64,000 bases of DNA, taken from the NCBI GenBank assembly GCA_963596005.1, contig CAVBJF010000002.1, forward strand, positions 186,001-250,000. The letters run 5' to 3'. This DNA comes from Gallibacter pasteurianus_A (GTDB lineage: Bacteria > Bacillota > Clostridia > Peptostreptococcales > Anaerovoracaceae). Below the pieces are notes generated by a model that worked only from the letters and a program-made list of their open reading frames with translations, did not search any database and was not told the DNA's origin. The position numbers were made by a program, and so were the translations under genes. This document shows positions 9,382-19,092 of this stretch, in pieces (positions within the stretch are counted from its first letter, which is position 1; each line of letters starts with the position of its first letter).

Positions 9382-11853
9382 ATGAAAGAAAAATATAATT
9401 ATCAAGCGATCGAAAAGAAGTGGCAGGATCAGTGGGCAAAGAGCAATATATATAAGGTTACAGAGGATGATACAAAGGAAAAGTATTATGTACTTGAGAT
9501 GTTTCCGTATCCGTCAGGAAAGCTACATATGGGCCATGTCAGGAATTATTCTATAGGTGATGTACTTGCTCGTTATAAAACAATGAAGGGCTTTAATGTG
9601 CTTCATCCTATGGGATATGACGCATTTGGACTTCCTGCGGAAAACGCTGCTATAAAGCATGGCGTTGAGCCGGCTAAATGGACATACGAAAACATGGCAG
9701 AAATGACTGAGCAGTTAAAACAGCTCGGACTTTCGTATGACTGGGACAGAAGCCTTGCAACATGTACTCCTGAGTACTATAAGTGGATGCAGTGGATTTT
9801 TATACAATTTTATAAAAAGGGTTTAGCTTACAAAAAGGAAAATCCCGTAAACTGGTGCCCAAGCTGTAAAACAGTTTTAGCAAATGAGCAGGTAGTCGAC
9901 GGAAAGTGCGAAAGATGCGGAAGCGTAGTAGGTAAAAAAAGTTTATCACAGTGGTATTTTAAGATAACAGACTACGCCGACAGGTTGCTTGAAGGACTTG
10001 ACAATCTGCCGGGATGGCCAAATAAGGTTAAGATTATGCAAAAAAACTGGATAGGCAAATCTACCGGAGCTGAGGCAAGCTTTAAAATAAAGGATTTTGA
10101 TAAAGAATTAAAAATATATACAACAAGACCGGATACCATATACGGTGTCACTTTTATGGTACTTGCACCTGAGCATCCTTATGTTAAGGAGCTTGTTTCC
10201 GGTAGCGAATATGAAAAAGAGGTTTTTGATTATATCGAAAAAACTCAGCATATGACAGAGATAGAAAGAACAAGCACAACAGCCGAAAAGACAGGAGTTT
10301 TTACAGGCAGATATTGTATAAATCCTGTAAACAATAAGAAAGTTCCTCTTTTCATTTCTGACTATGTACTTATGGGATACGGTACAGGAGCTATTATGGC
10401 GGTACCTGCTCACGACCAGAGAGACTTTGATTTTGCAAGAAAATTTGATCTTGAGATAATACCTGTAGTAAAGCCTTCAGATTCAAAAATAGATGTAAAT
10501 AATTTAACCGAAGCTTTTGACGCTGAGGGAGTTATGATAAATTCCGGCGAATTTGACGGCATTGATAATAGTGAAGCAATTTCTAAAATTACATCAAAAC
10601 TTGAAAAGGACGGTCTCGGCAAAAAAGCTACAAACTACAAATTGCGTGATTGGCTAATCTCGAGGCAGAGATATTGGGGCACACCTATTCCGATGATATA
10701 CTGTGAGGATTGTGGTTGGGTACCTGAAGCAGAGGAGAACTTACCTGTTATGCTTCCTACAGATGTTGAGTTCACAGGAAAAGGAGAATCTCCTCTTACA
10801 ACAAGCAAAGTATTTGCAGAGGTAAAATGCCCGAAATGCGGAAAAAAGGCAAAAAGAGAAATGGATACGATGGATACATTCCTCGATTCGTCGTGGTATT
10901 TCCTTAGATATTGTGATGCAAAAAATGACAAAAAGGCATTTGATGTAGACAAGGCAAAATATTGGATGAATGTAGATCAGTATATAGGCGGAGTCGAGCA
11001 TGCAATACTTCACTTGCTCTACGCAAGGTTTTTCCAGATGGCATTTTACGATCTGGGACTTGTCGAGCATACTGAACCATTCCAAAACCTGCTTACACAA
11101 GGTATGGTTATAAAAGACGGTAAGAAGATGAGCAAGTCGATAGGGAATGTAGTAACACCGACTGAGATAATCGAAAAGTACGGTGCCGATACCGCACGCT
11201 TGTTTATACTATTTGCCGCACCACCGGAAAAAGAACTCGACTGGTCTGATACAGGAGTTGAGGGAGCATTTAGATTTATAAACAGAGTATATAAGCTCGT
11301 TTATGAATTTGTAGAAAAATATCCGGAAGTTAAGGCAGGCAAGCCAAATGACTCAAAGGAAGATAAGGAACTTTATCATATGATAAATACAACTATCCAA
11401 AAGGTTGGAGTTGATATCGGAGAAAGATTTAACTTTAACACTGCGATAGCATCTGTCATGGAGCTTGTAAACTTGATGTACAAATATAAGGAAATTGAAG
11501 GCTTTAATGCGCCATTCTTTAGAGATTGTATAGAAAAACTTGTGGTAATCCTTGCGCCTTTCACACCTCATTTATGTGAAGAAATGTGGGAAGGCATGGG
11601 ATACAAGGAATCTGTTCACAGCGAAAAATGGCCTGATGTAGATGAGGATGCGCTTGTAAAGGATAGCGTTGAAATTGTCGTGCAGATAAACGGAAAATTA
11701 AAACACAAAATGAATGTCAAAACAGGTTTGACAAAGGAAGAGCTTGAGGAAATTTGTTTAAAGGACGATGTGGTAGCATCACTTGTCGATAACAAGGACG
11801 TCGTAAAAGTTATCGCAGTACCAAATAAGCTTGTCAATATCGTCATTAAATAA
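9382..11853 (+). CDS. leuS: Leucine--tRNA ligase
   Basis: Class I synthetase that charges tRNA-Leu, with an editing (CP1) domain that removes mischarged isoleucine and valine. The HIGH-type motif HMGH is at 49-52, KMSKS at 582-586, and a zinc-ribbon segment with paired CxxC motifs near 155-180 (CPSC and CERCG). The editing-site stretch TTRPDTIYGVTF is near residues 250-261. The 823-residue length is normal for bacteria. Start ATG 9382 has GGGAGG about 8 nt upstream, inside the rsfS coding end. A terminal anticodon-binding/ZN domain follows the Rossmann core. Confidence 0.97.
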   Translation: MKEKYNYQAIEKKWQDQWAKSNIYKVTEDDTKEKYYVLEMFPYPSGKLHMGHVRNYSIGDVLARYKTMKGFNVLHPMGYDAFGLPAENAAIKHGVEPAKWTYENMAEMTEQLKQLGLSYDWDRSLATCTPEYYKWMQWIFIQFYKKGLAYKKENPVNWCPSCKTVLANEQVVDGKCERCGSVVGKKSLSQWYFKITDYADRLLEGLDNLPGWPNKVKIMQKNWIGKSTGAEASFKIKDFDKELKIYTTRPDTIYGVTFMVLAPEHPYVKELVSGSEYEKEVFDYIEKTQHMTEIERTSTTAEKTGVFTGRYCINPVNNKKVPLFISDYVLMGYGTGAIMAVPAHDQRDFDFARKFDLEIIPVVKPSDSKIDVNNLTEAFDAEGVMINSGEFDGIDNSEAISKITSKLEKDGLGKKATNYKLRDWLISRQRYWGTPIPMIYCEDCGWVPEAEENLPVMLPTDVEFTGKGESPLTTSKVFAEVKCPKCGKKAKREMDTMDTFLDSSWYFLRYCDAKNDKKAFDVDKAKYWMNVDQYIGGVEHAILHLLYARFFQMAFYDLGLVEHTEPFQNLLTQGMVIKDGKKMSKSIGNVVTPTEIIEKYGADTARLFILFAAPPEKELDWSDTGVEGAFRFINRVYKLVYEFVEKYPEVKAGKPNDSKEDKELYHMINTTIQKVGVDIGERFNFNTAIASVMELVNLMYKYKEIEGFNAPFFRDCIEKLVVILAPFTPHLCEEMWEGMGYKESVHSEKWPDVDEDALVKDSVEIVVQINGKLKHKMNVKTGLTKEELEEICLKDDVVASLVDNKDVVKVIAVPNKLVNIVIK

Positions 11854-11877
11854 CAGTTCTTCCGGGAAAGGAGCGTA

Positions 11878-13632
11878 ATGGAAAACGAAAATAATAAACA
11901 AAAAAATAAGCAGCAGGAAAAGAAAACAAATAGCAAAAACAATACGACGAATAGGATGAATAATAAAAATAAAAACGCAAAGAAACTGCGAATAATCCCC
12001 CTTGGCGGCTTGAACGAAATAGGTAAGAATATAACAGCATTTGAGTATGGTAACGACATACTTCTTGTCGACTGTGGACTTTCATTCCCGGATGATGATA
12101 TGTATGGAATAGATGTGGTAATACCGGATTTTACTTATTTAAAGAAAAATGCAAATAAGATAAGAGGGCTTGTAATAACGCATGGACATGAGGACCATAT
12201 CGGAGCAATCCCATATCTTATAAAGAGCCTCAATGTGCCAATATACGGTACAAAGCTACCTATTGGCCTTATAAAAAACAAGTTTGAGGAACACGGCATA
12301 AAAAGTGCAAAATTACATAATATAAATGCAGGAGACAAGATAAATTTAGGCGTATTTAAAGTTGAAACAATAAGAACTACACATTCCATAGCGGACTCAA
12401 TTTGTCTTGCGATAGATACTCCGGTTGGTAAAATATTCCATACAGGAGATTTTAAGATTGACTATACGCCTGTTGACGGCGAGCCGATCGACCTATCGAA
12501 ACTTGCAGAACTTGGCTCAAAAGGGGTCCTATTGATGATGTCTGATAGTACAAATGCTACAAGACCCGGATTTACCGAATCAGAGAAAAAAGTAGGAAAT
12601 ACGCTTGAAGGTATATTTAGACATTCCGCAAAGAGAATTATAGTTTCTACATTTTCATCGAATGTTCATAGGATACAAAAGATTGTCGATAATGCCGTTA
12701 AATTTAATAGAAAAGTAGCATTTTCCGGTCGAAGCATGGTAAATGTAGTCGGCCTTGCGATTGCACTTGGATATCTCAGGGCGCCGGCCGGTACGATTGT
12801 CGATATAAACAAAACAAAAAACATCCCTGATGAAAAGCTTGTGATTATAACTACAGGAAGTCAAGGAGAGCCGATGTCGGCACTTGCAAGAATGGCAAAC
12901 TCGGAGCACCGAGCTATAGAAATTAAAAGGGATGATGTTATAATTTTGAGCTCTACGCCGGTACCGGGCAATGAAAAGATGGTATCAAATGTAGTGAATA
13001 AGCTAATCGAGAAAGGTGCTCAGGTTATATATTCTGATATCGCCGATACACATGTTTCGGGACACGCATGCAGAGAGGAGCTAAAGCTTATACATTCTCT
13101 CATAAAGCCAAAATACTTCATGCCGGTTCACGGTGAGTACAGACACCTTGAGGCCGCTTCAGAGCTTGCGATAGACCTTGGTATGGACAAGAAAAATATT
13201 TTTATAATGGAAAACGGAGACTGCCTTGAGCTAACAAGAAAAAGCGCGACGCTCAAAAAAGAATTTGCTCCGGCCGGAGCTATAATGGTAGACGGTCTTG
13301 GCGTTGGAGATGTAGGAAATATCGTTTTGCGTGATAGGCATCTTCTTTCAGAATCAGGACTTATAATAGTTGCAACGGCTCTAAATAGACAAAGCGGTCA
13401 AATCTTATCCGGCCCGGATGTGATATCAAGAGGCTTTGTATATGTAAGGGAAAACGAGGATCTCATGGATGAGGCATGCAAAATAGCAGAAAAAGCTATA
13501 AAGAGGTGTCTCAGCAAAAAGACGAATGATTGGAGTACTATGAAATCAGCGGTACGAGATGACCTGCGAAAATTTATAAATATAAAAACAAAGAGGAGCC
13601 CGATCATATTACCGATATTCTTAGAGGTTTAG
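11878..13632 (+). CDS. rnj: Ribonuclease J
   Basis: Metallo-beta-lactamase/beta-CASP ribonuclease with 5' exo- and endonuclease activity in mRNA decay and rRNA maturation. The zinc motif HGHEDH is at 102-107, with further beta-CASP motifs such as MSDSTNA, STFSSNVHR and PVHGEYRHL downstream. Length is 584 residues. The first 35 or so residues are a low-complexity Asn/Lys-rich tail not found in the compact core of the family; the conserved core begins at about KLRIIPLGG. An alternative start at the in-frame ATG near codon 27 would shorten the tail, but AAAGGAG lies just upstream of ATG 11878 and supports the longer form. Whether it is J1 or J2 was not determined. Confidence 0.94.
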   Translation: MENENNKQKNKQQEKKTNSKNNTTNRMNNKNKNAKKLRIIPLGGLNEIGKNITAFEYGNDILLVDCGLSFPDDDMYGIDVVIPDFTYLKKNANKIRGLVITHGHEDHIGAIPYLIKSLNVPIYGTKLPIGLIKNKFEEHGIKSAKLHNINAGDKINLGVFKVETIRTTHSIADSICLAIDTPVGKIFHTGDFKIDYTPVDGEPIDLSKLAELGSKGVLLMMSDSTNATRPGFTESEKKVGNTLEGIFRHSAKRIIVSTFSSNVHRIQKIVDNAVKFNRKVAFSGRSMVNVVGLAIALGYLRAPAGTIVDINKTKNIPDEKLVIITTGSQGEPMSALARMANSEHRAIEIKRDDVIILSSTPVPGNEKMVSNVVNKLIEKGAQVIYSDIADTHVSGHACREELKLIHSLIKPKYFMPVHGEYRHLEAASELAIDLGMDKKNIFIMENGDCLELTRKSATLKKEFAPAGAIMVDGLGVGDVGNIVLRDRHLLSESGLIIVATALNRQSGQILSGPDVISRGFVYVRENEDLMDEACKIAEKAIKRCLSKKTNDWSTMKSAVRDDLRKFINIKTKRSPIILPIFLEV

Positions 13633-13653
13633 AAATAAAGAAAGGAAATAACA

Positions 13654-13980
13654 ATGAATGTTTATGAAGAAGCTCACAACTTATCCAGAGCTATAAAGGA
13701 ATCAGAAGAATATAAGCAATATAAGGCTGCTTCAGAAAAAATAAAAGAAAATGAAGAAGTAGACAAAATGTTAAAAGACTTTATGGAAAAACAGTTAAAA
13801 ATACAGGCTAAACAGGCGCTTGGTGAGGAAGTCCCTGACGATATGATGAAGACAATACAAGAGCTTTCAACTATTGTTATGTCAGATCCTGCAGCAGCAG
13901 AATACATGCAGTGTCAAGTTAGATTTATGATAATGTTTCAGGATGTACAAAATATTTTAGCAGAAACCCTTGAGGTATAG
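13654..13980 (+). CDS. YlbF/YmcA family protein
   Basis: A 108-residue, largely helical protein of the YlbF/YmcA family. In Bacillus, YlbF, YmcA and YaaT form a complex that acts with RNase Y in mRNA maturation. Its placement 21 nt after RNase J is consistent with an RNA-decay role, which is inference. Visible features are an N-terminal helix (VYEEAHNLSRAIKESEEYKQY), a charged central stretch and a C-terminal segment with two methionine-rich helices. AAAGGAAATAACA provides the ribosome site. It is the last gene of the first long run; a fresh promoter follows for efp. Confidence 0.83.
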   Translation: MNVYEEAHNLSRAIKESEEYKQYKAASEKIKENEEVDKMLKDFMEKQLKIQAKQALGEEVPDDMMKTIQELSTIVMSDPAAAEYMQCQVRFMIMFQDVQNILAETLEV

Positions 13981-14005
13981 ACATATTTAAACTTACCTAT
14001 AACTA

Positions 14006-14034
14006 TTGGCAACTCATATGGATTTTGATATAAT
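14006..14034 (+). promoter_or_regulatory. Sigma-A-type promoter of efp
   Basis: TTGGCA at 14006-14011, a 17-bp spacer and TATAAT at 14029-14034, with TG one base upstream of the -10 (extended -10). Predicted start near 14041 gives a 5' leader of about 60 nt before efp. It is one of the best promoter matches in the window. Confidence 0.82.
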
Positions 14035-14099
14035 AAACAAGTAAATTAAATGGGCAAAAATATTAAATATTATAAAAATTACGAAACGGAGAAAAATAT

Positions 14100-14660
14100 A
14101 TGATCAGTGCAGGAGATTTCAGAAAAGGTGTAACATTTGAGCTAAATGGAGAACCGCATGTTGTGCTTGACTTTCAGCATGTAAAACCGGGCAAAGGCGC
14201 TGCATTTGTAAGAACAAAATATAGAAACATTCTTACAGGAGCAACAAGAGAAGAGGCTTTTAACCCAAATGATAAATTTCCAAAAGCTCACATCGAAACA
14301 AAACATATGCAATATTTATATAATGACGGTGAGCTCTATTACTTCATGGACAACGAAACATACGAGCAGATTCCTGTTTCAAAAGACCAATGTGAGGAGG
14401 CCATGAAGTTTTTGAGAGAAAATGATGAAGCAACTCTTAAATTTTATCAGGGCGAACCGTTCTTAGTTGAAGCACCAAACTTTGTAGACCTTAAGGTTAT
14501 CGAAACAGAACCGGGTGTTAAAGGCGATACTGCAACAAATGTTACTAAGGCAGCTACAGTTGAAACCGGTGCAGTTGTGCAAGTTCCTATATTTATAGAA
14601 GAGGGAGAATTGATTCAAATAGATACGCGCACGGGCGAGTATCTTGGAAGATCTAAATAG
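14100..14660 (+). CDS. efp: Elongation factor P
   Basis: Relieves ribosome stalling at consecutive prolines. The 186 residues form the usual three beta-barrel domains: KOW-like N-terminal, central OB and C-terminal OB (signature in the segment around FVDLKVIETEPGVKGD). The loop that reaches the peptidyl-transferase centre is VKPGKGAAF, with the modifiable lysine at K32. No epmA/epmB-type modification genes are nearby; in Bacillus K32 carries an aminopentanol group. ATG 14100 follows GAAACGGAGAAAAAT. The gene is monocistronic by its own promoter and terminator. Confidence 0.97.
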   Translation: MISAGDFRKGVTFELNGEPHVVLDFQHVKPGKGAAFVRTKYRNILTGATREEAFNPNDKFPKAHIETKHMQYLYNDGELYYFMDNETYEQIPVSKDQCEEAMKFLRENDEATLKFYQGEPFLVEAPNFVDLKVIETEPGVKGDTATNVTKAATVETGAVVQVPIFIEEGELIQIDTRTGEYLGRSK

Positions 14661-14675
14661 TTTTGATGATAAAGA

Positions 14676-14703
14676 TAGGGACGCATTTATTTGCGTCCCT
14701 TTT
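14676..14703 (+). terminator. Intrinsic terminator after efp
   Basis: Perfect 8-bp stem GGGACGCA/TGCGTCCC with a 6-nt loop and TTTT. It lies between efp and mltG, so mltG needs read-through or its own promoter, which I could not place. Confidence 0.87.
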
Positions 14704-14718
14704 AGATAAGGAGTTTAT

Positions 14719-15771
14719 ATGACTTTGCGGAAAAAGATAATTGTCGTTGTGTCGATTATTATTTTGCTGTTATTAGCCGGAATTGCAACGATGACTTTTC
14801 TTGGGAGGCCAATGGATAAAGATGATAGTGAATATCAAGTTATAACAGTAGAGGCAGGTAGTTCAACAGGGCAAATAGCGTCAACTTTAAAGGAAAAAGG
14901 CACTATCAGAAATACAACAATTTTTAAAATACAATCAAAGATATTTGGATATGACGGAGATTATAAGGCAGGCCAATATGCGGTCAGCAAATCGATGTCG
15001 GCAAAAGAGCAGATGGAGCTTATATGTAGCGGTAAGACAGCAGGCAATATTTTTACCATTCCCGAAGGAAACAACCTCGAAAAAGACGCAAACCTGCTTG
15101 TAGAAGCAGGACTTCTTACAAAAGAGGATTTTTATGATGAGGTAAAAAACGGATCATTTGATTACAAATTCCTTGAGAATGCACCAAAGGATATAACAAG
15201 ACTTGAGGGCTTTTTATATCCGGATACATATCAGGTGGATTTGTCTGCAAGTGCTCACGATATCATAGATATAATGCTAAAGCAATTTGATAAGATTTTT
15301 GTCGATAAGTATTACAAAAAGGCAGAAGAAATGGACCTTTCTGTAAATGAAGTTATCACAGTTGCATCCATAGTGGAAAGAGAAGCAAAAACAGAGGAAG
15401 ATAAAAAGAAAGTTGCAAGTGTCATTTATAACAGACTCGAAAAAGGAATGCCACTGCAAATGGACTCTATTTTAGCTTATATTACAGGTGAAGAAAAAAT
15501 AAAGGCAAGTCTTGAGGACACTCAGGTTGAGTCAAGCTATAATCCATACACAAACAAGGGACTGCCACCGGGACCTATTTGCTCACCGAGTCTTGAGTCG
15601 ATAAAGGCGGCACTTTATCCTGCCGATACGGATTATCTATATTTTGTAGCCAGCGAAAAGCTCGATGGTACAAATGTATTTTCGGAGGATTACGAGACAT
15701 TTTTAAAAGATAAGGCAAAGTTTGATAAGGCATATCAGGAATATATAAAAAAGCATCCTGACAAGGAATAG
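14719..15771 (+). CDS. mltG: Endolytic murein transglycosylase MltG (YceG family)
   Basis: Membrane-anchored lytic transglycosylase that cuts nascent glycan strands and sets their length. A single N-terminal transmembrane segment (about 7-29) is followed by an extracellular LysM-like region and the YceG catalytic domain. ASIVEREA at 216-223 places the catalytic glutamate at E220, matching E218 of the E. coli enzyme. SSYNPYTNKGLPPGPI is the conserved substrate-groove motif. The 350-residue length is typical. SD AAGGAG is 8 nt before ATG 14719. The order mltG-trmR-U32 is the yrrL-yrrM-yrrN/O order of Bacillus. Confidence 0.94.
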   Translation: MTLRKKIIVVVSIIILLLLAGIATMTFLGRPMDKDDSEYQVITVEAGSSTGQIASTLKEKGTIRNTTIFKIQSKIFGYDGDYKAGQYAVSKSMSAKEQMELICSGKTAGNIFTIPEGNNLEKDANLLVEAGLLTKEDFYDEVKNGSFDYKFLENAPKDITRLEGFLYPDTYQVDLSASAHDIIDIMLKQFDKIFVDKYYKKAEEMDLSVNEVITVASIVEREAKTEEDKKKVASVIYNRLEKGMPLQMDSILAYITGEEKIKASLEDTQVESSYNPYTNKGLPPGPICSPSLESIKAALYPADTDYLYFVASEKLDGTNVFSEDYETFLKDKAKFDKAYQEYIKKHPDKE

Positions 15772-15783
15772 AGGCGTAAAAAA

Positions 15784-16482
15784 ATGAGCGAAAAAGAAAG
15801 TTATAGCAAACGGAATATAATAAGCGACGCGACAACCAATTATTTGGAACGCAAATTTAAGCCTCTAAATCAGGAGCTTTGGCGTATGAGACTTGACTCG
15901 GAAAATAAATACGTACCTATAATTCAAAGAGATGTGGAAAGCCTCATGATAGTGCTTTTGGATATATTGCAACCAAATAGAATTCTTGAAATAGGTACTG
16001 CAAAGGGATATAGCATGCTTGTGATGGCAAATAAAGCACCGAATGCAAGGATAGTATCTCTTGAAAAAAATATACTGATGGCACAGGAAGCTAACGAAAA
16101 TATAAAAGCAGCCGATTTAACTAAAAGAGCAGATGTCATAAGAGGCGATGCTAAAAAAACGCTTTTGGAGCTGCAAAAAAAGGTAAAATCCGACGTTGAA
16201 AAGCCGTTTGACTTTGTATTTATAGATGCTTCAAAGAGTCATTATAAGGAATTCTGGGATATCATAGTTGAGATGGTATCGGACAAAGCGTTTATAATGT
16301 GTGATAATATTTTTATGCGCGGTATGACAATTGATGATGCGTATGATGTGAATGACAAGCACAGGACAAACATAAGGAAAATGCGTGAATTTTTAGATTA
16401 TATAACTGCAATAGAAGACATAGATACAGCTATATTGCCGGTTGGTGATGGCGTTTCTATCAGCTATATCAGAGGTAAATAA
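15784..16482 (+). CDS. trmR: SAM-dependent O-methyltransferase, probable tRNA 5-hydroxyuridine methyltransferase TrmR
   Basis: Class I SAM methyltransferase of the O-methyltransferase family 3 fold (232 residues). SAM motif ILEIGTAKGYS lies at about 61-71, with acidic post-I residue in VSLEKN and the metal/active-site segment VFIDASKSHY downstream. Bacillus YrrM (TrmR), in the same gene order, methylates 5-hydroxyuridine to 5-methoxyuridine at tRNA position 34. Here the stop TAATG overlaps the start of a U32-family gene whose relatives perform the preceding hydroxylation, so the two probably form one short wobble-uridine pathway. Function is assigned by homology and synteny. Confidence 0.83.
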   Translation: MSEKESYSKRNIISDATTNYLERKFKPLNQELWRMRLDSENKYVPIIQRDVESLMIVLLDILQPNRILEIGTAKGYSMLVMANKAPNARIVSLEKNILMAQEANENIKAADLTKRADVIRGDAKKTLLELQKKVKSDVEKPFDFVFIDASKSHYKEFWDIIVEMVSDKAFIMCDNIFMRGMTIDDAYDVNDKHRTNIRKMREFLDYITAIEDIDTAILPVGDGVSISYIRGK

Positions 16483-17717
16483 TGGAGAAAAATAAATTAG
16501 AACTACTTGCTCCGGCAGGTGATCTTGAGAAATTAAAAACGGCAATCGATTATGGTGCTGACGCTGTATATTTTGGCGGCGAAATGTTTAGCCTTAGGGC
16601 AAGTGCAAATAATTTTTCGATAGAGGAGATGAAGGAAGGTATTAAATACGCACATGACAGAGATAAGAAATGTCATTTGACTCTAAATATCTTTCCTCAC
16701 AATTATGACATAGAAAAAATTTATGATTACATAAGCACCGTAAAGGATTTAAGCATAGATGCTTTTATAGTGTCTGATCCTGGAATGATAACGATTTTAA
16801 AAGAGGTTATTCCTGATGCCGAGATCCATTTGAGCACACAAGCTAATTTGACAAATTATAAGACAGCGCAGTTTTGGGCAAAGCAAGGTATAAAGAGAGT
16901 TGTTATGGCACGTGAGCTTTCGCTTATGGAAATGCAAACAATGAAAGCAAATATTCCTGATACGCTTGAAACAGAAGCCTTTATACATGGTGCGATGTGC
17001 ATCTCATATTCCGGAAGATGTCTTTTGAGTAACTTTATGATAGGTCGCGATGCAAACCGTGGTGAATGCGCTCATCCGTGCAGATGGAAATATGCACTTG
17101 TTGAGGAACAGAGGCAAGATGAACAATTTCCGATAGAAGAAGACGAATACGGTACATACATCATGAATTCAAAGGATTTGTGCATGATTGAACACATTCC
17201 CGACTTGATAGCGTCCGGTATATCGTCTGCAAAGATAGAAGGGCGTATGAAAAGCGTATTTTATGTAGCTACAGTTGTAGGAGCATACAGAAGGGCTATA
17301 GATGAGTATTATGCCGATCCGAAAAATTACGAGTTTAATCCTGATTGGCTCACAGAACTGAGAAAGGTCAGTCATAGAGATTTTACAACAGGCTTTTATT
17401 ATAATAAGGCAGGAGCTGAAGCTCAAAATTATGCAACAAATGCGTATACAAGAGAATACGATTTTGTTGGTAAGGTACTTGACTTTGATAATGAGAGCAT
17501 GATTGCCACAGTTGAACAAAGAAATAAAATTGTTCTTGGTGATGAAATAGAAATATTTGGACCGGGCGTAGAATTTTGGACGCAGACATTAGATTATTTA
17601 ACTGATGAGGACGGAAACGATCTTGAAAGTGCACCTCATCCACAACAAATACTTAAGATAAAAATGAAGCATCCTGTGGAGCATAACTATTTGCTCCGAA
17701 AACGAAAGGAGAATTAA
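16482..17717 (+). CDS. Peptidase U32 family protein, probable tRNA uridine-34 hydroxylase (TrhP/YrrO type)
   Basis: A 411-residue U32-family protein. The family signature EAFIHGAMCISYSGRCLLS is at about 165-183, followed by a cysteine in GECAHPC, consistent with the Fe-S cluster ligands proposed for this family. Despite the peptidase name, characterised relatives (TrhP in E. coli, YrrN/YrrO in Bacillus) take part in prephenate-dependent hydroxylation of tRNA U34. The overlap with trmR supports that role. Bacillus has two adjacent U32 genes here; this genome has one of the longer type. Protease activity cannot be excluded from sequence. Confidence 0.82.
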   Translation: MEKNKLELLAPAGDLEKLKTAIDYGADAVYFGGEMFSLRASANNFSIEEMKEGIKYAHDRDKKCHLTLNIFPHNYDIEKIYDYISTVKDLSIDAFIVSDPGMITILKEVIPDAEIHLSTQANLTNYKTAQFWAKQGIKRVVMARELSLMEMQTMKANIPDTLETEAFIHGAMCISYSGRCLLSNFMIGRDANRGECAHPCRWKYALVEEQRQDEQFPIEEDEYGTYIMNSKDLCMIEHIPDLIASGISSAKIEGRMKSVFYVATVVGAYRRAIDEYYADPKNYEFNPDWLTELRKVSHRDFTTGFYYNKAGAEAQNYATNAYTREYDFVGKVLDFDNESMIATVEQRNKIVLGDEIEIFGPGVEFWTQTLDYLTDEDGNDLESAPHPQQILKIKMKHPVEHNYLLRKRKEN

Positions 17718-17718
17718 A

Positions 17719-19092
17719 ATGAATGCGGACCCCGCAATACCGGCAAGTGTCGAAATTTGTGCGGTTATAGTAATCTTGCTTATTTGCGGACTTTTTACAG
17801 CCGCGCAAAAGGCGATAGCTGATGCAAACAGAAATGCAATAAAATCAATGGCAGACGACGGTGACAAAAGAGCCAAAAAGCTTTTGAAGCTATTAGAAAA
17901 ATCATCAAAGCTTTTAGTTACTAATTTTGTTGTCATAACATTCTTAGGACTTTTTGCGTGTCAATTTGCAGCAGTAAACCATGCAGGACAAATATATAAT
18001 CTTTTAAAAAGCTACAATATTCCATTCCTCGAAATTTTATCGGTTTTGGTTTTAGCATTTTTAAGCTCGATAATATTTCTTGTATTTGCGCTGTTCATTC
18101 CAAGACAAATAGCAAGGCAACATTCACAAGGCGTTGCACTCAAGCTTTGTGGATATGCTTCGGTAATAGAAGTTATATTCAAACCACTTTCAAGAATAGT
18201 TAATGTTTTAACAAATATATTCCTAAAATTAGCAAAGCAAAAAACAGGCATATATGAGGATGTGTTTTCTGAAGAGGATGTAAAAACCATGCTCGAAAAA
18301 GGTCAAGAAACAGGTGCCATAAAAGAAGAGGGCAAAAAGATGATTGACTCTGTTTTTGCATTTGACGACAAGCTCGCATATGAGATCATGACGCCGAGAA
18401 CTGATGTATTTGCAATAGATATTCAGGATGAGACAGACAAGTATTTAGACGAGTTGATGGAAATGCGATACTCAAGGATACCCATTTATGACGGAGAAAG
18501 CGATAATATAATCGGAATTTTAAATATCAAAGACTTTATGATACAGGCACGAGAAAAAGGCTTTAAGGATGTAGACATCAGGAGTATTTTGAGAGAAGCA
18601 TTCTTTGTACCTGAAACTAAAAATATCGACGCTCTTTTCTTTGAATTACAAAGGACAAAGCAGCATATAGCAATCCTAATAGATGAATACGGTGGCTTTA
18701 GCGGTATAGTAACTATGGAAGATATTATTGAAGAGGTAATGGGAGAAATAGACGACGAATATGATGAAGAAGAGGAAGAGATAAAAACGCTTGGAGAAAA
18801 CAAGTATTTGCTTGACGGTTATATGAATATAGACGATATAAACGAGGAGCTTGGTACCGATCTACAGTCAGAAACGAGTGAAACATTGGGGGGCCTTATC
18901 ATAGATACTCTTGGCGAGATACCGGAAGAAGATACACTTGAAAGAGTATGCGTAAATTATGAAAACTATGAGTTTGAAGTTATCAATGTAAAAGACAGGC
19001 GTATCGAAAGAGTAGTTATGACTATAAAGCCTAAGGAAGAGATCGAAAACGACAAAAATAAAGACAAAGAGAAGGACAAAGAGGTAGAATAG
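17719..19092 (+). CDS. CNNM/CorC family membrane protein with DUF21, CBS pair and CorC_HlyC domains
   Basis: A 457-residue membrane protein of the hemolysin C/CNNM group, whose members export magnesium or affect divalent-cation balance. An N-terminal DUF21 region (about 1-190) has several hydrophobic segments. A pair of CBS domains follows (about 215-340; EIMTPRTDVFAID and the SGIVTMEDIIEEVMGEIDDE segment). A CorC_HlyC domain ends at about 435 and is followed by a Lys/Asp/Glu-rich tail. It starts 1 nt after the U32 gene and ends directly before mtaB, so it is embedded in the operon. Old 'hemolysin' labels are not a sign of toxicity. Confidence 0.88.
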   Translation: MNADPAIPASVEICAVIVILLICGLFTAAQKAIADANRNAIKSMADDGDKRAKKLLKLLEKSSKLLVTNFVVITFLGLFACQFAAVNHAGQIYNLLKSYNIPFLEILSVLVLAFLSSIIFLVFALFIPRQIARQHSQGVALKLCGYASVIEVIFKPLSRIVNVLTNIFLKLAKQKTGIYEDVFSEEDVKTMLEKGQETGAIKEEGKKMIDSVFAFDDKLAYEIMTPRTDVFAIDIQDETDKYLDELMEMRYSRIPIYDGESDNIIGILNIKDFMIQAREKGFKDVDIRSILREAFFVPETKNIDALFFELQRTKQHIAILIDEYGGFSGIVTMEDIIEEVMGEIDDEYDEEEEEIKTLGENKYLLDGYMNIDDINEELGTDLQSETSETLGGLIIDTLGEIPEEDTLERVCVNYENYEFEVINVKDRRIERVVMTIKPKEEIENDKNKDKEKDKEVE

